Made by a program: the position numbers and the translations under genes
Source of the DNA: Mycolicibacterium lacusdiani
GTDB lineage: Bacteria > Actinomycetota > Actinomycetes > Mycobacteriales > Mycobacteriaceae
NCBI RefSeq assembly: GCF_021916785.1
Contig: NZ_JAKCFC010000006.1
Coordinates: 248,001-312,000, forward strand
DNA: 64,000 nt
Reading direction: 5' to 3'
Notes under the pieces: generated by a model
Seen by the model: only the letters and a program-made list of their open reading frames with translations
Databases searched by the model: none
Told to the model about the DNA's origin: nothing
Part shown: positions 9,016 to 16,782 of the stretch, one piece after another
Layout of the letters: each line of letters begins with the position of its first letter
How positions within the stretch are numbered: position 1 is the first letter of the stretch

Positions 9016-9759
9016 TCACCGATGTTGTAACCACTCCGCGAGGCGCGTGCCGCCCAGCTCAGCGTCATCTGAGGTGACCAAGCTTTTCTGCTGCACCGCG
9101 ACACCGAAGTAAGTGGCCTCGGGGTCAACCACGATGGGCAGCTCTTTGCCTTGATGTGTGAAGACGGTACGGGCCAGGTCTGCGAATGACATCTGTTCCG
9201 GGCCAACGAGGTTCAGCACATCGTTGCGTGGTGTCTCGGTGGCGACACGGGCAATCACTGCGGCGACCTCGGCGGCGGCAATCGGCTGAATCAACGCATC
9301 CGGTGCGTGGACTTCGCCGTCGACGAGCAGCGATCCGGCGATGCCCTCGGTGAATTCGTGGAACTGGGTGGCCCGAACGATGGTGTACGGGACGCCGGAG
9401 TTCGCGACCAGTTCTTCCTGCAGGTGCTTACCGTTCAGGTATCCCTCGGCCTCGACGCTGCCGACACCCACGATGGACAACATGAGGTAGTGCTTCACGG
9501 CGGCCTTCTTGGCCGCGGCGAGCAGCGTGGTCGCCGAGCCGGTGAAGAAGTCCACGGCGGGACCGGGTTCCATAGTGGGGGAATTGAGGACATCGACCAC
9601 GACGTCCGCCCCGTCGAGGGCTGCGGCCACGCCGTCACCCGTAACCGCATCCACCCCGCTGGCACGCGAGGCGGCGGTGACCTCATGGCCTGCAGCAGTG
9701 AGCAAGTCGACTACGCGGGCGCCTATCTGTCCGGTGGCGCCGACAACGGTGATCTTCAT
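9016..9759 (-). CDS. NmrA/SDR-a5-like NAD(P)-binding protein
   Basis: Atypical SDR of 247 residues, starting MKITVVGATGQIGARV with the Rossmann glycine motif GATGQIG. It lacks the catalytic Tyr-x-x-x-Lys, as in NmrA/QOR2-type proteins that sense NAD(P)(H) or reduce quinones. It is last in a four-member minus-strand unit: broken FAD gene (11366-11560), FAD oxidoreductase, cupin, and this gene, with gaps of about 11 bases. The unit is preceded by the second palindrome copy. Cytosolic. Substrate or ligand unknown. Confidence 0.8.
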   Translation of the reverse strand: MKITVVGATGQIGARVVDLLTAAGHEVTAASRASGVDAVTGDGVAAALDGADVVVDVLNSPTMEPGPAVDFFTGSATTLLAAAKKAAVKHYLMLSIVGVGSVEAEGYLNGKHLQEELVANSGVPYTIVRATQFHEFTEGIAGSLLVDGEVHAPDALIQPIAAAEVAAVIARVATETPRNDVLNLVGPEQMSFADLARTVFTHQGKELPIVVDPEATYFGVAVQQKSLVTSDDAELGGTRLAEWLQHR

Positions 9760-9770
9760 CGATGTTCCTT

Positions 9771-10178
9771 TCAGTTCTTCGGTACGCGACGATCTTTGCG
9801 CTGTTCGAGTTCAGCGTCGTCGACCAGAACGAACATGTCGACACCGGGCTGGCAGAGCATGGTCACCAGGAATCGCAGCGTGCTGTCGTCGCGGTTGTTG
9901 CCGTCGGAGTAGTGGATGACATCGCCGCCGGGCTCCCAGAACGCTTCGCCGGCCTTGATCACCCGTGGTGCTTCGCCTTCGAGTTCGAAGAGCATCTCGC
10001 CCTCCAGGACATAGCCGAAGCACGGCCCGCCGGGGTGGCGGTGCGGTGGTGCGCCGCGGTCCCCGGGGCCCCATTCGATGATCGCGGTCATCGCGTGGGC
10101 GCCATCGGGAATCCGCGGCGGTTCGACGGACTGGATCACCGTCATGGCCTTCATCAGCCGTTGCATCACATCAGACAT
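9771..10178 (-). CDS. small cupin domain protein
   Basis: A 135-residue single cupin. Motif 1 is APPHRHPGGPCFGYVLEGEM, with two His ligands, and motif 2 is GGDVIHYSDGNN, with a third His. It has no signal peptide. It lies between the FAD oxidoreductase (11-base gap) and the NmrA-like gene (11-base gap), so all three are probably made together and act on one pathway, perhaps quinone or aromatic turnover. It is shorter than, and only distantly similar to, the cupin at 7208-7717. Function otherwise unknown. Confidence 0.78.
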   Translation of the reverse strand: MSDVMQRLMKAMTVIQSVEPPRIPDGAHAMTAIIEWGPGDRGAPPHRHPGGPCFGYVLEGEMLFELEGEAPRVIKAGEAFWEPGGDVIHYSDGNNRDDSTLRFLVTMLCQPGVDMFVLVDDAELEQRKDRRVPKN

Positions 10179-10189
10179 CAGTGTCCCTC

Positions 10190-11350
10190 TCAGACTGGGG
10201 TTTTGGTGAGATTCTTCTGGCGCTTGCCGCCCTGAGGCCAGAAGTAGCTGCCCGGTTTACGGGCCTCCTTGGCCAGGAATGACAGTGTGCCCTTGCAGAC
10301 GGACTCCTTGATGGAGGCGGCGAGGTTGCCGCCGATGTGCATCGGCAGGGCCTGGTCGTTGAAGTGCGACATCTGGATGGTGCCGGCGTGGCGGCCCAGA
10401 CTGATGCACTGCCCTACCGAGGCCGGGTTCAGGTTCTTGGGTTCCTTGCCGTCCAGGCGCGCCAGCAGGGTGTCGGCGGCGTGCGACGCCAGTGGCATGG
10501 CGAGCTGGCAGCTCATCCGCAGCGGCTGCGCTGAGGGGGAGGCCGAGTCGCCCGCAGCGATGATCGAGCGGTGGTCGACGCTGGTGAGCGTCTCGTCGGT
10601 AAGCAGTCTGCCGAGCCGATCGGTGGACAGTCCGCTGTCGGAGGCCAGGGTGGGCACTGCGAACCCGGCCGTCCACACCGTGACCGAGCTGGGCAGTGCG
10701 GTGCCATCGCCCAAGGTGATGCTGTCAGCTTGCACCTGCGTGACGGTGGCGTTCTCGACGACCGTGACACCCAGTTTCTTCAGGCGCTTGGCGACCGACC
10801 GGCGTCCCCCCTTGGCCAGCGAGGGACCAAGTGCGCCCGTGACCAGGGTGACCGACCGTCCGGCCTCGCCGAATTCGGAGGCAGCTTCGATACCCGTCAG
10901 CCCGCCGCCGACCACCACAATCGGCGCCTGCAGCGCCGTGTCGGCCATGCGGGCGGTCAGCCGCTGCGCTGCTTCCAACTCGCCCAACGGGTAGGCGAAT
11001 TCAACTGCGCCCGGCACGCTGATTGGTACCGAGGCGGTGCTGCCGACGGCATAGATCAGATAGTCGTAGTCCAGGGTGGTGCCCGAGGCCAGACGCAGCA
11101 CCTTGGCGTCGGCGTCGATACGTTGCGCGGTGTCGACCACCAGCTTCGCGCGGTCGGTCAGAATCGCCGAGTAGTCCTCAACGGCATCGTCATTGCCGGC
11201 GACGAGTTGATGTAGACGAATGCGTTCCACGAATTGAGGCCGCGGGTTGATCAAGGTGATGTCGATGTCGGTGCGCTGGCTCAACCGGTTGGCGGCCAGG
11301 ACGCCGGCATATCCGCCGCCGACGACCACGACGCGGGTGGTGGATGTCAT
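10190..11350 (-). CDS. NDH-2-like NAD(P)/FAD-dependent oxidoreductase
   Basis: Two-dinucleotide-binding-domain flavoprotein of 386 residues. The N-terminal FAD motif is VVVVGGGYAGVLAA. A second Rossmann motif, VVVGGGLTGIEAA, is near residue 148, with IIAAGDSA near residue 268 for the FAD ribityl contact. This layout is shared by type II NADH dehydrogenases and AIF-like proteins, which pass electrons from NAD(P)H to quinones. No redox-active CxxC is seen. It starts with ATG 16 bases after a decayed homologue and is followed at 11 bases by a cupin. The palindrome at 11621-11646 is the likely control site of the unit. Confidence 0.82.
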   Translation of the reverse strand: MTSTTRVVVVGGGYAGVLAANRLSQRTDIDITLINPRPQFVERIRLHQLVAGNDDAVEDYSAILTDRAKLVVDTAQRIDADAKVLRLASGTTLDYDYLIYAVGSTASVPISVPGAVEFAYPLGELEAAQRLTARMADTALQAPIVVVGGGLTGIEAASEFGEAGRSVTLVTGALGPSLAKGGRRSVAKRLKKLGVTVVENATVTQVQADSITLGDGTALPSSVTVWTAGFAVPTLASDSGLSTDRLGRLLTDETLTSVDHRSIIAAGDSASPSAQPLRMSCQLAMPLASHAADTLLARLDGKEPKNLNPASVGQCISLGRHAGTIQMSHFNDQALPMHIGGNLAASIKESVCKGTLSFLAKEARKPGSYFWPQGGKRQKNLTKTPV

Positions 11351-11365
11351 GTGCTGCTCCTCAAT

Positions 11366-11560
11366 TCAGGCGCCGTTACTGCCGGCGTTGGCCAGATGCA
11401 CTTCGGCTGAGTCGGTGGGCGGGTAGACCCTCTGGATATTGATGGACTAGTCGATACCATTGTTCGGCTGGGCATCGCCCACGCAGCGGGCCAGACGGAC
11501 CGAGCCCGCTGCGCTCCACGAACCGGCAAAGCCGCCGCCGAGGACGAGAACATTCGTCAT
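11366..11560 (-). pseudogene. internally deleted FAD-dependent oxidoreductase remnant
   Basis: A GGGCGG-type ribosome site and ATG at 11560 open a frame MTNVLVLGGGFAGSWSAAG, a typical FAD-binding N-terminus, but it stops at 11447 after 37 codons. Downstream, another frame ends with EVHLANAGSNGA and a TGA at 11366-11368, which looks like the original C-terminus. The middle of the gene, roughly 300 or more codons, is missing. The remnant is homologous to the intact gene that follows 15 bases later, so it was probably the upstream member of a tandem pair. Confidence 0.65.
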
Positions 11561-11620
11561 TCCGCCCTTCGCGTCACCATCGTTGTTGGCCGTCTCGATG
11601 GTTGCATTCACGGCACCATC

Positions 11621-11646
11621 CAGGGACCACGGAAAACCCGTAGTCC
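11621..11646 (-). promoter_or_regulatory. candidate operator, copy 2 of the 26-bp element
   Basis: Identical over 26 bases, on the opposite strand, to 5526-5551. The inverted repeat here has 9-base arms with one mismatch (11624-11632 with 11638-11646). Relative to transcription it has the same orientation as copy 1 and lies about 60 bases before the ATG of the broken FAD gene that heads the operon. The matching distance and direction (about 72 bases in copy 1) argue that it is a promoter-linked site for a shared regulator, most simply the LuxR protein at 2638-5412. Confidence 0.65.
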
Positions 11647-11870
11647 GCGGACAGCCACGCGGGCGGGGTACGACGTCGACGTTTGCCGGTGGACTCGATT
11701 CAGTAGGCTTGCGCAGACGCCATGGGCACACGGCCGATCGTTACGCTGTGGGGTCACGGAGTCGATTCCAATAGATCGACGCAGGTCATCGATGCCCGAT
11801 TGAGGCGACTTCGCCGAAGTGCCGGATTCGTCTGCGCTAGTGCATTCCAATGGTCAGGGAAGAGGGGAAG

Positions 11871-12638
11871 ATGAACCAGTCGCTTCGCAGCGATCTCGCC
11901 GGCCGCGCCGAGGTGCTGCTAGGACTGCACCGGCCGGGCGACCCGGTGGCGATGCCCACCGTGTGGGATGTGTGGTCAGCCCAGGTGGCTGCCGACGCCG
12001 GATTCGCGGCGCTGACGGTGGGAAGCAAACCCCTCGCGCATTCGATGGGCAAGACCGACCACGAGGGGATGCAGTTCGAAGACGTGCTCGATCGCGTCGC
12101 GCAGATCACTGCCGCGGTCGATGTTCCGGTGTCGGTCGATGTTGAGTCGTGCTACGGCGTCAGTGCCGACAGGATGATCGGCCGTCTACTCGAGGTCGGG
12201 GCGGTGGGCCTGAATGTCGAGGACACGGTGCACAGCGAGGCTGGCCGACTTCGCACTTCCGCTGAACAGGCTCAACTGGTGGCTGCGCTGCGCACCGCCT
12301 CGGACAAGTCCGGCGTGCATATGGTGCTCAACGCCCGGACCGACGTGATTCTGCATGAACTCGGCGACGCGTCCGACAGGATTGAGCGCGCGATCGCCCG
12401 GTTGCGCGATGCCGCCGACGCCGGGGCCGACTGCCTCTACCCCATCGGACTCCATGATGAGAACACCCACCGGCGTCTGGCGGACGAATTGCCCTTGCCT
12501 GTCAATGCCGTGGCGAGACCAGACGAACATGATCCGGGCGTGCTGGCGGCGCTGGGGATAGCGCGGATCAGTTTCGGTCCCTTCTTGCAAACGGCATTGA
12601 CTGCAAATATGCAGGACATTCTCAAGCGCTGGGGTTGA
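11871..12638 (+). CDS. isocitrate lyase/phosphoenolpyruvate mutase family protein
   Basis: A 255-residue TIM-barrel protein of the ICL/PEPM superfamily. Visible features are MPTVWDVWSAQVAADAG near residue 25, SVDVESCYG (metal/substrate region) near residue 88, GLNVEDT near residue 112 and NARTDV near residue 153. Members form or cleave C-C or C-P bonds with Mg2+; the lyase Cys of true isocitrate lyases (KKCGH) is absent, so it is not an isocitrate lyase. ATG 11871 sits just after AGGGGAAG and is preferred over the in-frame 11850 start. A truncated paralogue lies at 8634-8882. Substrate unknown. Confidence 0.8.
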   Translation: MNQSLRSDLAGRAEVLLGLHRPGDPVAMPTVWDVWSAQVAADAGFAALTVGSKPLAHSMGKTDHEGMQFEDVLDRVAQITAAVDVPVSVDVESCYGVSADRMIGRLLEVGAVGLNVEDTVHSEAGRLRTSAEQAQLVAALRTASDKSGVHMVLNARTDVILHELGDASDRIERAIARLRDAADAGADCLYPIGLHDENTHRRLADELPLPVNAVARPDEHDPGVLAALGIARISFGPFLQTALTANMQDILKRWG

Positions 12639-12746
12639 AATCGACTGACAGTTGCGAACCGCCGGTTCGTCATGTCCGTTCCGGCCCAAAAAAAATCGGC
12701 CAGTAAGCCACTGACCGCTAGCCGGCACGAAGAAAGGCAATAGCCA

Positions 12747-13092
12747 ATGGCCGTAACAGCTTTCACCGTCACCATCCCCGCCGACCGCATCGACGGCTTC
12801 CGGTGAACTCCTTGCCGAAGTGGAGAAGGACGTCTTCGGACTGGCTGAGCGAGCACGAGCGGTGGGCTATTACCGAGAGCGGATGTTATTGCAGCCGCGT
12901 CCTGACGGTGACGCGCAACTGATCGTGTTCCTGGAGTTCGACGACGCGATCATCGCCTAGGAGTTGATCGGCGCGGTGGTGGCGTACGAAAGCGAGTTCA
13001 CCAAATGGTGGAATCCGCGATACTACGAATTTATCGGGTCCCCGCCGCTGATCGCAGAGACAGTATTCTCCTGGGACGACAACGCACGCTGA
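12747..13092 (+). pseudogene. broken small conserved protein (frameshift plus amber stop)
   Basis: ATG 12747 opens MAVTAFTVTIPADRIDGFR and runs into TGA at 12804-12806. Removing one T at 12804 restores a frame giving ELLAEVEKDVFGLAERARAVGYY and so on, to a TGA at 13090-13092. That frame holds one more in-frame stop, TAG at 12958-12960. Repaired, the product is 114 residues, with an epoxide-hydrolase-like N-terminal phrase and the look of a dimeric alpha/beta-barrel protein; I cannot name the family. It follows the ICL/PEPM gene on the same strand and may have been its operon partner. Confidence 0.65.
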
Positions 13093-13437
13093 ACCCGACA
13101 GGGGACTTACCTGGCTTCGACAACCTTCGGCGCACATGCAGCGCCAGCTGAGCGGCGAGCGTCGAGGGGGGAGCATTTAAGGGTCCACGTCCCTCTGGGT
13201 TACCTGCGAGCGGCGAGGTGAGGGACACGACCGTCGCGGCGACTGGTGATCACTGTTTCCCGTCAGGCCGGTCGCATCGTGAGATACCAAGTACTGCAAC
13301 GTATCGGGAGGCCCCTGCCCCAGGCGCGCAGCGACTTCCTGGCCTTCGTCGGCAGACGGCTGATCCTGCCCTCCGATGCGAAGCCCTCGGCGCTGACCCC
13401 CCTACCCGTCCTTCCCATGAGGTTATTTCGGGGACTC
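13093..13437. other. intergenic region with no visible gene
   Basis: These 345 bases lie between the broken small gene and the convergent TetR gene. Open frames exist on the plus strand, but their products match nothing I recognise and they run into the antisense of the TetR gene. It may be further decayed coding DNA. No hairpin terminator is obvious. Confidence 0.4.
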
Positions 13438-14142
13438 TTATGGCGCAGAAGCTGTGATGATCCCCAGGACGACAGCCGATCCGCGGGCCAAAAACTCGGT
13501 GCCCTGGGCGGCGACGTCGTGCATCTGAGTTCTGGCGGGGCGTTCGGGCCCGAGCAAGGCGGTCACCGCGCGGGCCAGGACGCTCGATGAGTCTGGCGAG
13601 GCTGCCTTGCCCGATGTCTCACTCCCGAGCACAAGAAAGCCACGGTAAAGGGCCATGAGTGCGTAGGCCTGCTCGTCGAGCAGCCAGTCTGTGCGCGCTA
13701 GAGCATTCTTGCGCCAAGCGGGCAGCATGGTGTTCATCAGGGCATCGGGGCCGAGCGCGTCGACCAGTGCAGCCGAACGGGGGTCGCCGGCGAGTGTTCC
13801 CAGCAGTCCGTCGTCGTTGCGGAGTATCGCTCTGACGAACGGTCGGTGGGCCGCTCTGCGCATCAGGCTTGGAAAGAGCTGCGAGGGCCGGGCCAGATCC
13901 GGGTCTGCCTGTAGGTCGGTGGTGAATTGTTCGGCCAGGTCGAGGAAATCCCGGCCTATCAGCCCCAGGAGAAGATCGGACTTACTGGTCCAGTACAGGT
14001 ACACCGTGCCTTTGCCCACCCCCGCCTTTTCCGCCACGGCAGCCACCGTGACCGCCTTGCTGCCGCGGGCCTGCAACAGCTCGTCGGCGGCGGCCAGGAT
14101 GCGCGCTGCTGTTGCAGACTGGCGTTCGGGGAGTTCACTCAT
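13438..14142 (-). CDS. TetR/AcrR family transcriptional regulator
   Basis: A 234-residue repressor. The N-terminal helix-turn-helix spans about residues 10-56 (ARILAAADELLQARGSKAVTV, then VAEKAGVGKGTVYLYWTSKSDL), and a ligand-binding C-terminal domain follows. ATG 14142 has a textbook AAAGGAGG site; a much longer open frame through this region is only antisense/out-of-frame extension of the neighbouring gene. It starts 11 bases after the FAD monooxygenase stop, so the pair is one operon and the regulator probably controls its own expression through the repeat at 15438-15464. Likely ligand: the monooxygenase substrate. Confidence 0.88.
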   Translation of the reverse strand: MSELPERQSATAARILAAADELLQARGSKAVTVAAVAEKAGVGKGTVYLYWTSKSDLLLGLIGRDFLDLAEQFTTDLQADPDLARPSQLFPSLMRRAAHRPFVRAILRNDDGLLGTLAGDPRSAALVDALGPDALMNTMLPAWRKNALARTDWLLDEQAYALMALYRGFLVLGSETSGKAASPDSSSVLARAVTALLGPERPARTQMHDVAAQGTEFLARGSAVVLGIITASAP

Positions 14143-14153
14143 CACGCCTCCTT

Positions 14154-15437
14154 TCATACCCTGGCTGCGGGCAGCGGATGGGAGGACCGTAGACGCTGCA
14201 ACGCCTTGGCGGTGATGTCGGTGGTTCGCGCCTCCACCGCACCTTCGAGCGCCTTGCTCAGCAGGCGTCGGCCCAGGGCGAAGCGCGTGACCACCGACAT
14301 GGCGCGGCGCACCCGGATCTGCCGCAGCGCATCTGGGACGAAGAATGCGCGCTGTTTGAGGCCCACCGCTTGGTACTCCTCGATGTAGGGGCGCAAGCCT
14401 TGCTCCCATTCGCTCAGGGCTGTGGGCACATCCCCAGGGTGGCGTTCGAGCAACTCGCCGAGAAGGTCCGCGCCGATGAGGCCGGCCGACACGCCCATGC
14501 CCGCGTACAGGGTGACAGACCAGGCGGAATCGCCGAGCAGCAGTACCCGTCCCTGGTGCCACGTGTTCAGGTGAACTTGCTCGGCGGAATCGAACAGCAC
14601 GTGTTCGGCGTGATCGAGTGCATCGAGGACATCGCTGAGCGTGGCGCCCAGCGGCTGGTCGGCGAAGACCTCCCGAATGCGGTCCGCCGCGCGGTAGGTG
14701 AACTCGGCGTCCACGTCGTCGGTCCGGTAGGAGATCATGATCGTCGGGTCGTGGTCGGCGAACGCGAACACCCACATCGCCCGGTCGGGTTCGACCAGCT
14801 GTACGCTCACGCCCGGTTCGAGACCAGCTGGCGTGCCAGGGAATTCGAACGCGGCCACCATGTAGCCCAGGCGATGAAGGTACTGCTTGTGCGGGCCGAA
14901 GACCAGAGACCGCACTGTCGAGCGCAACCCGTCGGCCCCGACCACGAGGTCGAACCGTTCGGTCACCGATTGCCCAGTGACCGAGTTCGCCAAGGTGACA
15001 TCCACCCCGTCGTCGTCCTGCACGATCGAGGTGGGCACCGTGGAGTAGCGCACCTCGACATCCGCGGGAAGGGCCGCGAAGGTGGCTTGTTCGACGTCGC
15101 CGCGCAGCATCAGCCACGGCCGGCCCGGCAGATCTTTCATGGAGAAGGTGCGGAAGTTGCGGCCGCTGCGGTCGACGAGATAACTGAGTGAGTATGGATT
15201 GCGGTCGTGTAGGTGGCTGAGGATCCCCAGGCGGTCGGCGGCGATCAATCCGGCTTCGAACAGTCCGACGAAATAGCCACCGCGGCGCCGCTCGGCGGAG
15301 CGTTCGACGATGACCGGTGTCCAGCCGGCTGCGTGCAGACGAGTCGCCGTGGCGATGCCGCTGACGCCCATTCCGACCACCAAAACCCGCCCTGCGTCGG
15401 CTACCCGACCTTGCTGTAATGCCTCTTTGTTGTTCAT
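14154..15437 (-). CDS. FAD-dependent monooxygenase (aromatic hydroxylase type)
   Basis: Class A flavoprotein monooxygenase of 427 residues. The FAD motif RVLVVGMGVSGIATATRLHAAGW is near residue 18, the DG motif appears as VVGADGLRSTVR, and GDSAWSVTLYAGMGVSAGLIGADLL is the GD/C-terminal FAD motif. These enzymes hydroxylate or epoxidise organic substrates with NAD(P)H and O2. The second Gly of the first motif is present, although Met replaces the usual Ala. Two in-frame ATGs (15446, 15437) lie inside the putative operator and neither has a clear ribosome site, so translation may be leaderless. Operon with the TetR gene. Confidence 0.83.
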   Translation of the reverse strand: MNNKEALQQGRVADAGRVLVVGMGVSGIATATRLHAAGWTPVIVERSAERRRGGYFVGLFEAGLIAADRLGILSHLHDRNPYSLSYLVDRSGRNFRTFSMKDLPGRPWLMLRGDVEQATFAALPADVEVRYSTVPTSIVQDDDGVDVTLANSVTGQSVTERFDLVVGADGLRSTVRSLVFGPHKQYLHRLGYMVAAFEFPGTPAGLEPGVSVQLVEPDRAMWVFAFADHDPTIMISYRTDDVDAEFTYRAADRIREVFADQPLGATLSDVLDALDHAEHVLFDSAEQVHLNTWHQGRVLLLGDSAWSVTLYAGMGVSAGLIGADLLGELLERHPGDVPTALSEWEQGLRPYIEEYQAVGLKQRAFFVPDALRQIRVRRAMSVVTRFALGRRLLSKALEGAVEARTTDITAKALQRLRSSHPLPAARV

Positions 15438-15465
15438 ACTGACCATAACTGAAAAGCGGTCAGTT
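15438..15465. promoter_or_regulatory. candidate TetR operator at the monooxygenase start
   Basis: ACTGACC (15438-15444) and GGTCAGT (15458-15464) are perfect inverted arms with a 13-base spacer, and AACTGA/TCAGTT (15447-15452 and 15460-15465) form a second nested pair. The site overlaps the start of the monooxygenase-TetR operon, an ideal place for autorepression by the TetR protein. Binding is inferred. Confidence 0.55.
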
Positions 15466-15586
15466 TGATTCCGCAGTTCGAGATGCCGACTCTGGCAAAT
15501 AGTGACCGTTTGGGACTATCTAGTCAGTACGAGTGGTTGCAGGGAACAGCACCGCTCCGCGCGGGAAGACAACGAAAGGAACGTTG

Positions 15587-16105
15587 ATGAATATCAAACG
15601 GATGTGCCGTGACGGATCGCTCACCCAGGCCGACATGGCGGTCACCTTCGACACCCTGAATCCGGTGAGCATCGACATGCTGATAGGGACCTGGAAGGTC
15701 GACCCCAGTTACGCCGAAACCCTCGGCGGCAAGATGCTTATCGAAAGTGGCTGGTGGGGAGCCCGATTCGTCGATGCCGAAACTGTTGACCCGCTGCTCT
15801 ACCCGAAACCCGACGGGAACGGGGTGTTCGCCGCCGACCTTCCATCGGTGCTCGCAGTGCTCAGCACAGGCGAACGGGACATCTCGGCGAGGAGAAACGA
15901 GGTAGAGACCTCCGCGCCGATCGGGCGACTCCGCATGGTCGAGTATCGCGGCGTCCTCACGGCCACGTTGGTCTACGACCAAGTGCCGGTGCTCGACTAT
16001 CTTCGCGCCATCGACAGCGGCACCATCGTCGCTGCGGTGGAGCACCGCGGTCTGGTGCATCACCCCGACTACGCGCTGCTGCGTCGCTGCCCTGCACCGC
16101 AGTGA
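15587..16105 (+). CDS. GXWXXG/DUF4334 domain-containing protein
   Basis: A 172-residue protein. The N-terminal half carries the GXWXXG signature (LIGTWKVD near residue 33, then SGWWGARF). The C-terminal half carries the DUF4334 signature (LRMVEYRGVLTATLVYDQVPVLDYLRAID, then a terminal YALLRRC). The family is conserved in actinobacteria and fungi and is thought to bind a small hydrophobic ligand; no enzymatic role is established to my knowledge. AAAGGA (15575-15580) sets the start at 15587. It is divergent from the FAD monooxygenase-TetR operon and may share its operator region. Confidence 0.8.
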   Translation: MNIKRMCRDGSLTQADMAVTFDTLNPVSIDMLIGTWKVDPSYAETLGGKMLIESGWWGARFVDAETVDPLLYPKPDGNGVFAADLPSVLAVLSTGERDISARRNEVETSAPIGRLRMVEYRGVLTATLVYDQVPVLDYLRAIDSGTIVAAVEHRGLVHHPDYALLRRCPAPQ

Positions 16106-16273
16106 ATGATGGATTCTTCAGGATTAAATACAGCTCATCGACGCCTGTGGAAACAGTCGCCTTTGTTCAACCGGCCCAGCGTCGAGTCCACTCAGCATTC
16201 CGGTGCCCTCGCGCTCAACCTATTCGAAGTCGGCCGTGGTCGATGCTGAGTCGGCCTTCTCGCGGAGAGCTAC

Positions 16274-16528
16274 ATGGTGGCGGAGTTTAACGATCCCGCC
16301 TTCACGAACGCGATCGATGGAAACCAAACACAGAAGCTCTTCCAAGCGTTCAAGAGCAGAGGACACGGAACGCCGGGAAGCCGCGACACACTTGATGGGG
16401 TCGTGCTCATGACCCCCGAGAACATCCATGTGAATTCGTTCATGTATGAACCGATTATTGACATGTCCGACGCGGCGCTTCGAAGCCTGTACGCCGATAT
16501 CAAGAGCCTCAGTCCAGGGTTGAGCTGA
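16274..16528 (+). CDS. small hypothetical protein at the island edge
   Basis: An 84-codon frame. GGAGAG four bases before ATG 16274 is a tight but usable ribosome site; GTG 16277 is an alternative. The product has mixed, protein-like composition (AFTNAIDGNQTQKLFQAF, then TPENIHVNSFMYEPIIDM and a C-terminal SLYADIKSLSPGLS) with no signal peptide or membrane segment. I do not recognise the family, and it could be the C-terminal relic of a longer gene. The flanks (16106-16273 and 16529-16782) hold nothing I can identify. Confidence 0.4.
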   Translation: MVAEFNDPAFTNAIDGNQTQKLFQAFKSRGHGTPGSRDTLDGVVLMTPENIHVNSFMYEPIIDMSDAALRSLYADIKSLSPGLS

Positions 16529-16782
16529 CCGCGTTCTGTCGCCCTCCAGCTGTACGTCCATCCTCGACGATGACGATGAGTCGGAGCCTCGGCCTGCTTT
16601 GTACCCGCAGGCGCCGAGGTGATCCCATGCGCCAGCATTCCGCGAACGTTGTGAACGGATTTGTGAACGAAACCGTGCGCAACGGGGCCGACCACTTCGA
16701 CACCGCGTGACACGCAAGACGTAAGAACGTAGCCGACCTGCACGTTAGCGACGTAGGTAGAAGGGCGAGAACGCAACCGGCC

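Noticed and set aside
14143..15117. N-terminal extension of the TetR gene giving a 559-residue protein
   Set aside because: The extension is a shadow of the FAD monooxygenase; the TetR ATG at 14142 has a perfect ribosome site.
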